From Poronia punctata (lineage: Eukaryota; Ascomycota; Sordariomycetes; Xylariales; Xylariaceae): a stretch of DNA of 64,000 bases. Position 1 is the stretch's first letter. Every line of letters begins with the position of its first letter. The DNA lies in contig MU401555.1 in the NCBI GenBank assembly GCA_022579005.1, positions 62,001-126,000 of the forward strand, written 5' to 3'. Shown here one piece after another: positions 36,426-47,201 of the stretch. Below the pieces are notes generated by a model. That model ran no database searches. It worked only from the letters and a program-made list of their open reading frames with translations, and was not told where the DNA came from. The position numbers were made by a program, and so were the translations under genes.

Positions 36426-38554
36426 TTTGTGTGATGGGAGGGAAAGGACTGTTGAATACTGTTAAAGAGGCGAGATGGATCTGGAAAGCAAAAGCAGAAA
36501 AGGAATGCGAACGAGATGTCTGTCATATCTGCCATTCTTATGCGACGCGGTTATCGCATCGTTTTAGATATCGAGAATGCATTTTACCGCGGTTGATCAG
36601 GGGTATTCATCGCATACCCCATATCCAATCATGACCACCTGCCAAACCAAGGTTAGATTCACGGAAGCTCTACGCAAATCATGGAGACTTGACTCGTCTG
36701 CTGAAGCTTGAGCTGATGGATATTTCAAGTTGCCGCGACGGGATGCATCTTTAGTGGGTGGAAGATATGGTTACGCCTACCTATTCTGTACAGAATAGAC
36801 GAATGGTTGGTATTTGTTGTTTCGGAGGGTCCCGGTGAATGTTGGCAACATCCCCGGTCAAGTCTCCGATATCTCTCATGACCAAGGACGACACTGGTTA
36901 GATTATGTCGATCCGATAGCCATCTCGACTGTTTCCTCCCCGGAGACTCGAGAATGCGTCGCCGATCGCGGGGAACATGTCCTTCCTCATCAGTACAAGT
37001 CCTGACTGACCTGCTCTTAATCGATTAGTTTTTCTTCTTGCTGCAAATCAAGTTTATTTGGTTGATGGCCTTCTTGGTTGGTCATGGCCTGGGAATATCA
37101 TTATTTCCCCGTCGAGCCAATAAGACTGTGGCATAACCGCGAATGTCGCCCGATTGGAGGTCTGATGATACAAAGCTGAAACAGTTGTGGTGGTTGCCTC
37201 GTTATCTGGTGTGATTTGGTTATTGTAATAAATTGCACTATGCGTAATAATCGGTAAACTGGGTGGGGAGATGCGGAATGCGGCCGCTTGCTGCAGGTGA
37301 GACGGTCGGGTTTGTTTATGAGATGAGATGGAATTATTTTTATCTGTAGAATCAGCCCTACGTTTAACCGAGCATTGTCGTTATTATGGCAGGTGTCGAG
37401 AATAATATGGTGTCGTTTTGATAAGTTTTAAACATGTCGAGCAATGCGAATGTCGGTGATGATTCTGCATGGCATGTTGAGACCCTTGATGACGCCTGCC
37501 AGTATCAGTAGGCCCATTCAACCATCTTGGAAAGAACTCACTAATCTTTCATTGCTTCATGACGGGTTGACTAGTAAAGCACCTTCTGTTATTGTGAGCG
37601 CGTAACGTCATCTCATTACAAAACTGACAGGAACGGATGTGGCTTGTATTTATGCCTCTGCGCCACTTCTGTTGGTCGGCGTTGGGTTTACGCGAGAATC
37701 ATCCCCAGTTCCTCGTCCTCGCAAAGACAACATTCAAAGTCATCATTTTATGGTGGTCAGCACCAGGCAACATACCATGATACCCTGAACATGTCATACC
37801 AAATATTTTCGAGTAAATCGCGCACATGATTGGAGAGTTTACTCACTGACAGCTTGATTCCCAGGTGACGACCCGACGACTACTACACGCCTCAAAGCTT
37901 GACAGCCTTGTCAGCTATATCACACATAAGCTTACATTGTTCCTTACATGGACGGGTACTAGTACGGGCCATGCCGACATTATCCGGTTGACCTTTCTTG
38001 TGCTGGGCGTCGGATGGTAGGCGCCTCAGATAGGACTTTGATGGCACCCTACGAGGTACCGAACTTCTGGATCCTGCCCTTGAGCCCCTGCAGACCAAAG
38101 TGGTACTTTGAGCATTTATTGGGACAGACATCCAGTTCGGTAGCTTGATACATGGTAGCGGTTACAATATGTGACGTGCATTGGACCGGAATCGTCACTT
38201 GTCACCTATTTGGGTTTACCTGGATATGACAGGTGACACGAAACTGTTGAATAGGACCATCTGACCAAAGTTGACGATTGAGGGCTGTAACCACAAGGCT
38301 GAAGACATAAGCCGCCGCATACTCCGAGATGATGGTCTTACAGTATGTCAGCGATAAAAAGGGATACGAAGTGATGTAGAATTGATGCCACGTATTTGAC
38401 ATTAGCTAGTGTCGAGATAATAATGTGACCTAATAGGAATTTGTTGATAGAACAGCACTTGAATATAAATTCTCCTTGTCTGCACCTACATCTTTTCAAC
38501 TTGGTCAGTAGACATTGTATTACATCTGCGCCATATCCATATAAAACGATCACA
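36426..38554. other. Long intergenic region
   Basis: About 2.1 kb between divergent genes. No frame with coding features was found. It is unusually long for this window and may contain decayed sequence that I cannot identify. Confidence 0.4.
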
Positions 38555-40561
38555 ATGGTAAGTCGGTTTATCTCCGTGCCTTGTATGGGCATACTGACAT
38601 GATTAGAACGGAATCAAGAGCGGACATGTCAACGGTGTCATCAACGGTGTCAGTAATGGTGTCAGTAATGGTGTTCGTACGAACGGCACCAAGGCCGACA
38701 CGGATGGGAATGTCATCACTACAATGAATGGTTAGTATAGTATCATCCTGCATAACAATAACTAACAATAAATAGGGGCACCCGTCAGAAATGTCGCGGC
38801 CAGTCAACGTATCGGAAATCAACTCAGAGCTACCCTTCTTCTCCAGGATATCAACTTGTTGGAATTGATTCAACATCTGACACATGAGCGTATCCCGGAG
38901 AGACTGGTCCACGCTAGAGGTGTAGGCGCACATGGGTATTTCGAAGTCACTGATGATATTTCGGATGTAACCAGTGCCGACTTCCTTCAGAGGGTGGGCG
39001 AAAAGACACCCTTGTTCGCTCGTTTCTCTACTGTCGCCGGTGAGCGTGGATCGGCCGAGACAGTTCGGGATACTAGGGGGTTTGCCTTTAAACTGAGGAC
39101 AAATGAGGGTATTCTAGATTGGTTGTTTCTATCAACGGTTAGTCTATCGTCTGTCATCTATTGTCAAGGGAGAGGCATTGGAATTGACAATCTTACAGCC
39201 AGTCTTTCCCATCCGTGACGGTGCCAAGTTTCCTTCATTCACCCATGCGACCAAGCGTAATCCCAGAACCGGTCTTCCAGATCATAACATGTTTTGGGAT
39301 TATTTCAACAATAACCAAGAGGCCATTCACTTTTTGATGTTTTTGTTTAGCGATTGGGCCACTCCCGAAGACTTTCAACATGCCGATTGCTTTAGTATCA
39401 ACACGTACCGCTTTACCAAGAGTGTAAGTTGGATTCACCCCGAAGATGATGAGGATACTAACTGTTCTAGGATGGATCATTCACCTATGTCAAGATTCAC
39501 GTCAAGACGAACCAAGGCGTACTGAATCAAGATCGCACGAAAGCCCAAACTGTTGCTGGACAAGATCCAGACGCTCATACTAGATCTCTTGTTCAAGATC
39601 TCGACGCCGGAAATACCCCTTCATGGGATGTATATGCTCAGATCATCGACCCTGCAAAAGCGGCAGATTATTCCGTCAACATCTTTGACGCCACCAAGAC
39701 CTTGCCCTTTGAGGATTTCCCACTTCGCAAGTTTGGTCGTATCGTGCTCGATCGGAATGTCGATGACAGCTTTGCCGAGATTGAACAGAGTGCCTTTAGT
39801 CCTACCAATCTTGTTCCAGGATGGGCCCTGACACCGGATCCTAGTAAGTCGAGAGAATTCGGGGAATGGGAACCTGCTAACAAAGGTCAGTCTTGCAAAC
39901 ACGCGCTCTGGCATATGCCGATACCCAGAGACATCGTCTAGGCACCAACTTTATCCAACTACCCATCAACAAACCCGACCATAGCTTCAATCCGTTGATG
40001 CGTGATGGAGCGGCTACGTTTAAAGGACTCGGCGCCATTCCAAACTACTTTCCAGCTTCATCTTTCAATTACGGCGTGGCCACGCAGTATGCCCAGCCTG
40101 ACGAGGAACACTGGGTTGGAACCGTGGTTGATTTCGAGTCGCAAGTTGTCGATGCAGACTTTCGACAGGCCACCATCTTTTGGGAGAAGACTCTTGCGGC
40201 CGAACCTGGTCAGCAGGATAACTTTGTTTCGAATGTTGCCACGCATTTGCAGAGTGCTAGTAAGGAGGTGCGAGAGGGTACTTATGGTTAGTCATCCCCA
40301 GCTTGTGTCTGTTGGAAATAGTGTTATTGACATTTTCCAGCCATGTTCACTCGGGTCAATGCCGACCTTGGTCAAAGAATCCAAACAGCTACTGAAGCTG
40401 CTGTTGCCGGTACCACCACCACCACCACTAAATCCAAGACGGCCATCGCTACTCGGTTTGCGGATATGAAGTTGTCTGATCTACATGCGAAGAAACAGGC
40501 TCCTCACAAGAACTCGCATAACTTTGATCTGTTTGCTCACAAGGCTTGGAATCTTTCTTGA
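38555..40561 (+). CDS. Small-subunit catalase-like protein lacking the catalytic Asn
   Basis: Seven exons: 38555-38557 (the ATG alone), 38607-38730, 38776-39137, 39199-39423, 39471-39843, 39891-40286 and 40341-40561. They sum to 567 aa in frame. The distal histidine (H88 in [11 protein letters not shown]), the RFST motif and the proximal [14 protein letters not shown] with Arg367 and the heme ligand Tyr371 are kept. Where catalases have GNNTPVFF, this protein has FLSTPVFPIRD, so the catalytic Asn is a Ser. FSDRG is FSDWA and the usual GHT is INT. It has no C-terminal flavodoxin-like domain, as in small-subunit enzymes, and ends in a Thr/Lys-rich extension. Fold and heme binding are likely; ordinary H2O2 dismutation is doubtful. 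Catalase-fold enzymes can catalyse other oxidations (for example EasC in ergot alkaloid synthesis). Confidence 0.88.
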
Positions 40562-41186
40562 CTGTGTATAGGGGAGTCGAAGGATTGATTTTGGCGTGCC
40601 CTTGGGATTTGTTTAGATATCTGTATACTTGGTAGATGAGACTAATAGAGGATACTTGTATGTGGGCAGCGCTGAATTTGCTGTAGGATCTGTGCTGCGT
40701 CTGTTGTACGGGTACCGTTGTACGTGCAGTGCAGTGTCCAGCAGGTAGAGTCAGCTGCAAAATAGTCCGACCGTTTAAACAACCGACACCCCAAGTACCC
40801 TTTGCTCTTTAAAGCCCTACCTTTTAGCATATCTTAACTTGATTTATTCGATCCTCCTGTTAATAGCTAATCTTGTTGTCAATGGGATATTCGAGGGCCG
40901 GCCGCACAGAGCAGAGGACCCAAGGACCTTGATTGCGCATACAATTATGGTAGAGAAATTCCTTATACTGTACTGCACCTGGCAACATACGTCGGGCATT
41001 AGACTGCGGCAGATCTAGCACATCTCGAATGCCCATTTAAAGGAAGTTACTACCTCCAGTCTTGTTTAAAGTGAGTAAGGTAGGTACCTACCTAGTACGT
41101 CAGTATTTTACTCATCACGTTGGAGGTCTAGTAGCAACAGAGATTTATTGCCTAGAGAAATACAACAGTTACGCCTATTTTAGCAG
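40562..41186. other. Intergenic junction between core-like and accessory regions
   Basis: About 0.6 kb between convergent stops. TAGGTAGGTACCTACCTAG-like tracts lie at 41078-41096. No gene seen. Recognisable conserved genes end here. Confidence 0.4.
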
Positions 41187-43265
41187 TTAGGCGGCAGGCC
41201 GCACGACCAGGTTAGGCCATGGCATGCCGGTCTTCTGTACCGCTCTTTGAAAGATATGACGGTCAATTACCGTGAGACCACTCGCTATATATTCGTATTG
41301 CCCAACAGTCCTTTCTGTCGCTTGGCCGCGATCGACAACAACGTCCGCTTTGGCGCGTCCAAGGTGCATATAGAACGCCATGAACCCCCGTGCTGCCCTT
41401 TGGTCGTCAATAGAGAGGTATTCGGTGTCCTGTTCTACCCACACTCTCTGCTGGGAAGCAAGGTCATTGGCCGAGTAAAGGACACCAGGTACGTCCTCTG
41501 CGTCCTCCTGCGCAGCCCGTTGGAAGAAAATCTGTTGATGTAAGAAAGCCCACATTATTTCTTCCTCGACAGAGGCCAACTGGTCGCTTGTCAAACGAGT
41601 CTCGGCCCAACCCTTGGTGGGCGCACTGATTCCAACAAATTCGCATAGTCTATCGAATGTTTTCGACACATTTTCCGCCCCGTTTCTGTCAACCAACATT
41701 CCGTTACTCAGCTTCAAAGGTCGAGCAGTCATTTCAAATTCCTCTTTATTTTCAAGGAACATGCCAGTGAGGAACCATATGATGCCGTGGCCTGCCCTGG
41801 CACGAAGCAGTGGTGCGCATAGAGGTTCCAGATATTCAGACCGTAGATAATGGCCCCTGTTGCCAAGGTTTAGCACAAGTTTCTGGGTGCGCACACATTC
41901 GATCACGGCCGCCATGGTCAAGAGGCACCAACGGACCGTCTTGTCGTACTTGTCCGACCAAGCGCAGGCGACAAGCCATGAGGCTTGCCAATGAAGGGTG
42001 GGGAGAGACTCAAACACCTGGATTATGCGAGCGCCCATCTCAGTAACAACCGGCCTATTGCCCGTCTCGGGGCGTGTCGTCATGGCGCCTATCGTAGTAA
42101 GACGTAGTATGTGAATGCCTAATGCCTCATGGTGAAGCACGTCGCGCCACGGATAATTCCCAACCCCTATGGAACCGTCTTTGCCATGGTACGCAACCGA
42201 CAACAATGCATATTCCCTTAGACGCTCCCCCCACGCTGGACCGAGCATCTCACTGTCGTCCAGTCTGGCCTCGTCCTCTTCTTCAGTATATTGCTGGACG
42301 AACGTGACCGGGTTGGACGACTTGCGCGCCCACGCCTTGACGGCTTCGGCCTCTGACTTGGTCATCCCACGCGTCACGTCCACGATTTGTGAGGTACTAT
42401 CGTCGTAGACCTGAGAGTTGATGACGTCGGATGAGATAACGACGGCGAGGTCGGATTCCATGGAAATTTGACACGCCGCGTCTAGTTGAAGGCCTGGGCA
42501 AGACCGTACCACCTTGTAAATGCTTAACGAAGAATCCGGGATTCCGACAATCTGCTGGGGCATTTCTTGCAAACCGTACTCCTCGACCACATCTCGGTCC
42601 GGCATACCACTGAACAACACTCTTTTGCCGTCTTGCCAAGCCGTTTCAACAATTTCTTTAATCTTGGAACCATCTTTGTCGATGACAATGTTGGTAGCGT
42701 ACCTGCTACTGTCGGCCTTGGGCAGTTCGATGACCCACGTTGGAATGTGCCTGTTAAACGTTGAAATTGTCCTATGAGACAGGAATGTCCCCAATAACAA
42801 AATGGCAATGCGCCCCTCGTGCCTATTTCTTTTGCGGAGCCAGTCGATGATGACGGAAAACATGAGCTCTGTGTATGCCGTAGGACGCATATCGACCTCG
42901 ATGAGTAACACCACCGAATCCGAGAGCAAGGGCGAGGGGGTATCACTGCAGGCATCTCGCCAGAAGCCCTCCGCAGATTTGACAACCAATACGCCGGAAT
43001 CGTCTTTCTTCCCAACATGTTCCAGTACCGCATCGTTGCACAACACGACTTCTTCAGCTGCCTCGTTCGCGGCAATATAAACAACAGACATCTTGTCACC
43101 ACCGGACAAGGCCGTTTTCTCCACCACAAACTCAACAAAGCTCGTATTAAGCCCACTCATTGCGTTTCCATGAACGTACGCCGCTTCTGGTTTGTTGTTG
43201 ATGAACACATTGTCAAGGATAGAGGAGATTGTCGTCTCCTCTTGGTGCCAATCTGGAAGATCCAT
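41187..43265 (-). CDS. Degenerate DEAH-box helicase-like protein, copy A
   Basis: A single exon, 692 aa, with no signal peptide or membrane segment. The order of segments follows DEAH/RHA RNA helicases but the catalytic residues are gone. The Walker A place reads GNAMSGLNT (residues 33-41) instead of GETGSGKTT. Motif II reads IEVD (122-125) after VVLL, in place of DEAH. Motif III reads LGT (158-160) in place of SAT. Motif IV-like GKRVLFSG and a motif V/VI region (VVISSDVINSQVYDD) follow, then TEMG and WLVACAWSDKYDKTVRW, which fit the winged-helix and ratchet domains. It is a paralogue of 50962-52986. Predicted inactive as an ATPase; it may keep an RNA- or protein-binding scaffold. Fold assignment is by eye. 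Confidence 0.72.
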   Translation of the reverse strand: MDLPDWHQEETTISSILDNVFINNKPEAAYVHGNAMSGLNTSFVEFVVEKTALSGGDKMSVVYIAANEAAEEVVLCNDAVLEHVGKKDDSGVLVVKSAEGFWRDACSDTPSPLLSDSVVLLIEVDMRPTAYTELMFSVIIDWLRKRNRHEGRIAILLLGTFLSHRTISTFNRHIPTWVIELPKADSSRYATNIVIDKDGSKIKEIVETAWQDGKRVLFSGMPDRDVVEEYGLQEMPQQIVGIPDSSLSIYKVVRSCPGLQLDAACQISMESDLAVVISSDVINSQVYDDSTSQIVDVTRGMTKSEAEAVKAWARKSSNPVTFVQQYTEEEDEARLDDSEMLGPAWGERLREYALLSVAYHGKDGSIGVGNYPWRDVLHHEALGIHILRLTTIGAMTTRPETGNRPVVTEMGARIIQVFESLPTLHWQASWLVACAWSDKYDKTVRWCLLTMAAVIECVRTQKLVLNLGNRGHYLRSEYLEPLCAPLLRARAGHGIIWFLTGMFLENKEEFEMTARPLKLSNGMLVDRNGAENVSKTFDRLCEFVGISAPTKGWAETRLTSDQLASVEEEIMWAFLHQQIFFQRAAQEDAEDVPGVLYSANDLASQQRVWVEQDTEYLSIDDQRAARGFMAFYMHLGRAKADVVVDRGQATERTVGQYEYIASGLTVIDRHIFQRAVQKTGMPWPNLVVRPAA

Positions 43266-43752
43266 ATCGATACAATGACTAACTTGTCGAGGATGCAGGA
43301 TGGTAGGATGGCGTAGTAGGGTGGCAGGATACGATTGCAGAATGGTAGGGTCGCAGAAGAGTAGAAACTTGGATGATGGGACGGGGAAAGGTGAGGATGG
43401 TAGGTAGAGATGTCAGAATGTTAATAATTTTGGTAAGGAAACAAAAGGCCGAATAGATAGGTACATGTAGGAGATGAAGACCCATAAGTACCTAAGTACA
43501 TAACTACATTAATGTATGTACATTTGACCCTATATATAACACAGCCTCAAACAAGGGATGTCCTTGTATATGCATGAAGACAATGAGGACAATACATTGA
43601 GCCCGAAAGCAACTATCACCGAGGTAATTTTGTAATATCACTGTGGACGTCAATGTCGTCATTATAGTCTATAGTCTATAGTTTACTGTAATTGCCCATT
43701 TGAAGCCCGACTGTCAATTAGACAACGTTCTATACAACAGTCTTTGAAGCCA
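43266..43752. promoter_or_regulatory. Promoter region of pseudo-helicase A with TACATGTA
   Basis: The leader has imperfect GGATGGTAGG-type repeats (43296-43360). The palindrome TACATGTA is at 43462-43469, about 200 bp upstream of the start. TCTATAGTCTATAG repeats lie at 43668-43682. Confidence 0.5.
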
Positions 43753-44687
43753 TCAAGCTTTCCTGTTCATCAAACCAGGCAAATAACTGTCCACCAGCTC
43801 CTTTCCCTCGGTATCAAGTTGGTGGAAAACCTTTTCAAAAGAGGCTTTGATTACACCCTGATACGTAGAAGTTGGCAGCACCTTGGCCCAAGTGGTCTTT
43901 TCTGTCTCCAAGATGGAAGATATCTCCTCCATCTTTGTCTTGATGTCCTTGTCGGCATCCTTCATGATGCTATCGATCGTGTCGACAAAAATAGCTTTGG
44001 CCGGTTCAAGGACCACGATCATACGGTCAGCTGGGGTTAAAAAGAACACCCCGATGCCGTTGTCGAATACCCCGGACACAATCTTCATCTTCACCTCCCT
44101 AGACTCGGTTTTCTCTACCCCAGCCATAACAATTCTCTCCGCCGCTCTGCGCATAGTGTGCTCCTGCCTTTTAAGGAGCTCTTCCTTTGGAGCCGGGGGA
44201 CATTGTATTCCAAGCTCTTTGAGATGGGAATGGACTTCCCTCTCAAGGGCGGCCGCCTTTTCTTCTTCGAGTTTATAGAAACCTTCTAGGTATGGGAGGC
44301 TGTAAGGGGACCCGTACTGCGAAGGCTTGTCGTAAGGGAACTTGTCCTCCTTTGAGACTGCGAAAATTGATCAGTAAACTAATTAGTAAAAGTTGCAGTT
44401 TCAACATATGTTACATGGCACGTACCGAATCGCTTCCACACATCTCGATCCTCAATCCAGAATTGAAAACTGGCGGAGACAAGAGGATATTCTCCAACAG
44501 GATGTCTCAGCATATTGTTTACCGCTGTTGTCCGAATGGTAGTTTGGTACAATTGAAGCAAACGACCCGCCATCGCTGCGTACGGGAACCCGCTCTTCTT
44601 CACCGCGACCGCGATCACCTCTTCACGACGCTTCTTCTCCCAGTCCTCTAATTCCACTCGGATTTGTCTATCCATCGTGATACTCAT
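43753..44687 (-). CDS. QFW-family protein, copy 1 (novel family)
   Basis: Exon 1 is 44687-44426 and exon 2 is 44357-43753, giving 288 aa; the join (G-GTACGTG ... CGCAG) is in frame. An ATG at 44675 aligns with the start of the paralogue and may be the true start. The N-terminal block (RVELEDWEKKRREEV ... SASFQFWIEDRDVW) and the block after the intron (FPYDKPSQYGSPYSLPY) both align with 55353-56364, which supports both splicing and common descent. The rest is helical and charged, with KVFHQLDTEGKELV near the end. No known domain was recognised. It is transcribed in the same direction as pseudo-helicase A and starts 497 bp from the divergent RGG gene. Confidence 0.75.
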
Positions 44688-45184
44688 ATGTTGTTAGGTA
44701 GGTGTAGGCGTTGGTGTATGTGTGTTGGGTGGTTGGTTTGAGAGATGAGTTAATAATGCGCAGACGATTCATCCAAGTGTGTAAAAAAAAGTACCAATTG
44801 CAAGTAAAACAAAAAGAGAGCCATTGGCTTGGGTAATGTTAGACACCTACATGTAGATAACTTTTCTATTCCATACAGGTATCATTGCAGGTAGTGTTGG
44901 ACTTGGTATTGGTATAATATCAGGGTACACACATACATTTACCCTAGGTACAAATAAGAGAGGTACATGAAAATGGATGTGAGTAAGTACGTACTTTACC
45001 TACATGGTTCCAATGGAAGGAACAACCAGTAGCCAAATCCCACATACTCATTCATTACCTTTTCTCTCTCTCCTCCTCCCATAACGCTCAATTCTGTACG
45101 ACAATCCCTGGGTTTCTCGCGCTCGATTATAGCCATCACGAAACATCCCACTTCATCCTTCAAATTATAAAGGCATTACTCATC
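44688..45184. promoter_or_regulatory. Divergent promoter, later duplicated at 46860-47201
   Basis: Contains TACATGTA at 44848-44855. From 44844 onward it matches the region upstream of the second RGG gene (from 46865). The match includes CAGGTATCATTGCAGGTAGT in both, CATACTCATTCATTAC, and a GGCATTA(C/T)TCATCATG start context. Most differences are transitions. Confidence 0.75.
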
Positions 45185-46339
45185 ATGTCGAACATTCACT
45201 CTACGGCCAACTTTGGCGACAGCGCTGATACGGCAGCAAACACGGCCGAGAACAATAACCCCAATGTCGAAATGCCCCCCTCGCCCGCGCCCGCGCCCTC
45301 GGGCCCTCAGGCCGCCGCAACAACTGGACCCCGCGTGGTCAACTGGCATGGTCGTGCTGACAATCCAACAGGACAGTTTATAAGGCAGAGGGCGGGCGTC
45401 ATGTCCCTTCGTCTCCAAAGCGATACCAGGCGTGATACCCCGGACTCCTGGGCTGAACGGATCACGGCATTTGCAACCAAGGCCAAGGAAGCAATGCCAT
45501 ACCAGAACTCTTTTGAACTTGTCTTGCAGCCAAACCACGCCCAGCGCGGAAGTTCCCGTGGCGAGCGGCGGGTAATCCCTTCTATGCCCAATAGACTCAG
45601 GCGGATGAGAGAGGAGGCCAGGCGCGCCGCGGCCACCGAACGTCCCCATGGAAGTGGTGCTCAGTCTCGGCGTATCTTAGAAAAGACAGGAGATCACCTT
45701 GCCTTTGCCGAGAGGGAGTCGGCAAGATTCGCAGCCTTGACAAGTGAGATGGAGGCGAAGAGAACTGCCGCCTTGGCAATCGAGATGGAAACGAGAAGAC
45801 TCGCCACACTGGCAGCCGACTTGAGGGCGAAAAGACTCGCCACGTTGGCAGCCGAGAGGGAGGCAAAAAGGCTCGCCGAGGTGGCAACCCAGGCGGAGGC
45901 CACTTACTTGAAGGCTCTCGCCGAATTTGAGGAGGGTAGAACCTCGGAAGGAGGTCAAGCACCCAAATTGCCGTCCTCCCAAGGCATAGGGGCGTCTGTC
46001 CCAATGCATAATTACGAGCAAGTAGGCGGACAAGGCAGTGGCCAAGGTGGTCTGGGTGGTGGCCGAGGTGTCCTAGGTGATGGCCCAAGTGGTCTAGGTG
46101 GTGCCGAAGGTGGTGCCGAAGGTGGTGCCGAAGGTGGTGCCGAAGGTGGTGGCCGAAGTGGCCGAGGTGGCCTATCGGTAAGCAACCGAGGTGGTCGGGG
46201 TGTTGGTCGAGGTGTTGGTCGAGGTGGTCGAGGTACTGGCCGAGTGCCTGAACGTCGTCACAGAGGTGGTGGCAGGTTCCGTGGCAACCGAGGCGGTTAC
46301 CATGGTGTACGAGGCAGTGCTCAATCCCGCGGCTACTAA
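45185..46339 (+). CDS. RGG-rich coiled-coil protein, copy 1
   Basis: A single exon, 384 aa. The N terminus (ANFGDSADTAANTAEN) is shared with the tandem copy at 47202. A Pro/Ala-rich linker and an Arg-rich segment precede a heptad-like helix (about residues 175-255) with repeated (E/D)xxAKRLATLAA units that should form a coiled coil. The tail from about residue 280 is almost entirely Gly/Arg with RGG, GRG and repeated GGAE units. RGG tails bind RNA and drive condensation, so an RNP-granule role is plausible but not shown. The divergent neighbour is a QFW protein, and the gene sits beside a pseudo-helicase. No homologue recognised by name. Confidence 0.78.
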   Translation: MSNIHSTANFGDSADTAANTAENNNPNVEMPPSPAPAPSGPQAAATTGPRVVNWHGRADNPTGQFIRQRAGVMSLRLQSDTRRDTPDSWAERITAFATKAKEAMPYQNSFELVLQPNHAQRGSSRGERRVIPSMPNRLRRMREEARRAAATERPHGSGAQSRRILEKTGDHLAFAERESARFAALTSEMEAKRTAALAIEMETRRLATLAADLRAKRLATLAAEREAKRLAEVATQAEATYLKALAEFEEGRTSEGGQAPKLPSSQGIGASVPMHNYEQVGGQGSGQGGLGGGRGVLGDGPSGLGGAEGGAEGGAEGGAEGGGRSGRGGLSVSNRGGRGVGRGVGRGGRGTGRVPERRHRGGGRFRGNRGGYHGVRGSAQSRGY

Positions 46340-47201
46340 AGTGGTAGTCAATCCGAAGGCAAGGCTTGTCCTAATAGCGAAGATTGTCATCAATGCGCTT
46401 TGTTTTACTACTGTCTTTCTAGACTTACGAGTTAACAAGGGCTACAATGTAGTCATTATCAATTAAAACAATGCCTGTATATGCCTCTAACTACTATATT
46501 ATACTTAATCTCTTTTTTAATATGTTGTAAGATATAAAACGTGACGTCTTTACTAGGATGCTATGGTTTCCCTTGCTCATCTCGACCCTTCTATGTTAAG
46601 GGTCATGATTGTTGCAAGTCAAGACAAAAAACCTCTTGACGATGAGTTGGAAGAGTATTAGGCTTAGACAAGTAATCTTAAGGGTACAAGGGGGATGGAA
46701 ACAAGAGTCTTTATGCGCTTTGTATTACTATTTTTATCTTTGCAGTTGTATGAGTCGAAAACCGTTCCAACGTCTCATTAGAATTCCTGGTAAAGAATAC
46801 TGCCACGCGTAGCTAAAAACACTAGAATGTGTTGGGATCGATGGTCACCTATATGTATTACCAGGCACCTACATGTAGGCGACTTTTATTCTATACAGGT
46901 ATCATTGCAGGTAGTGTTGGAATTGTATTGGCATAATATTAGAGTACACACATGCATGTATTTACCTTTCCTATGAGTACTACATGTACCTACAGATAAG
47001 AGAGGTATATGAAAATGGATGTATGTAAGTACTGTACCTAGTCTAGTAGAAGGCTTCCAACAGCCAAGATTTTACATACTCATTCATTACATTTTCTCCC
47101 TTTCAACAAAAACATCCATCCAATTGCGTACCAAGGCGTATTTTACGACCTTTACTAACCATCACACACCTTCATTCTTTAAATTGCAGGCATTATTCAT
47201 C
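46340..47201. repeat. Duplicated 3' flank and promoter of the RGG genes
   Basis: The 3' flank of copy 1 (tract around 46394, TGCGCTTTGTTTTACTA) recurs around 46713 and again near 48087 after copy 2. A second shared tract (GTAAGATATAAAACGTGAC near 46527) recurs near 48209. Positions 46865-47201 repeat the copy-1 promoter. TACATGTA occurs at 46870-46877 and 46981-46988. Confidence 0.7.

Noticed and set aside
41187..43265. Endogenous RNA-virus helicase as the origin of the pseudo-helicases
   Set aside because: C-terminal segments match the winged-helix and ratchet region of cellular DEAH proteins, and no polymerase or capsid-like sequence is nearby.
47019..47201. Upstream extension of RGG copy 2
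   Set aside because: It falls in the duplicated promoter, where copy 1 is non-coding, and the ATG at 47202 aligns with the copy 1 start.
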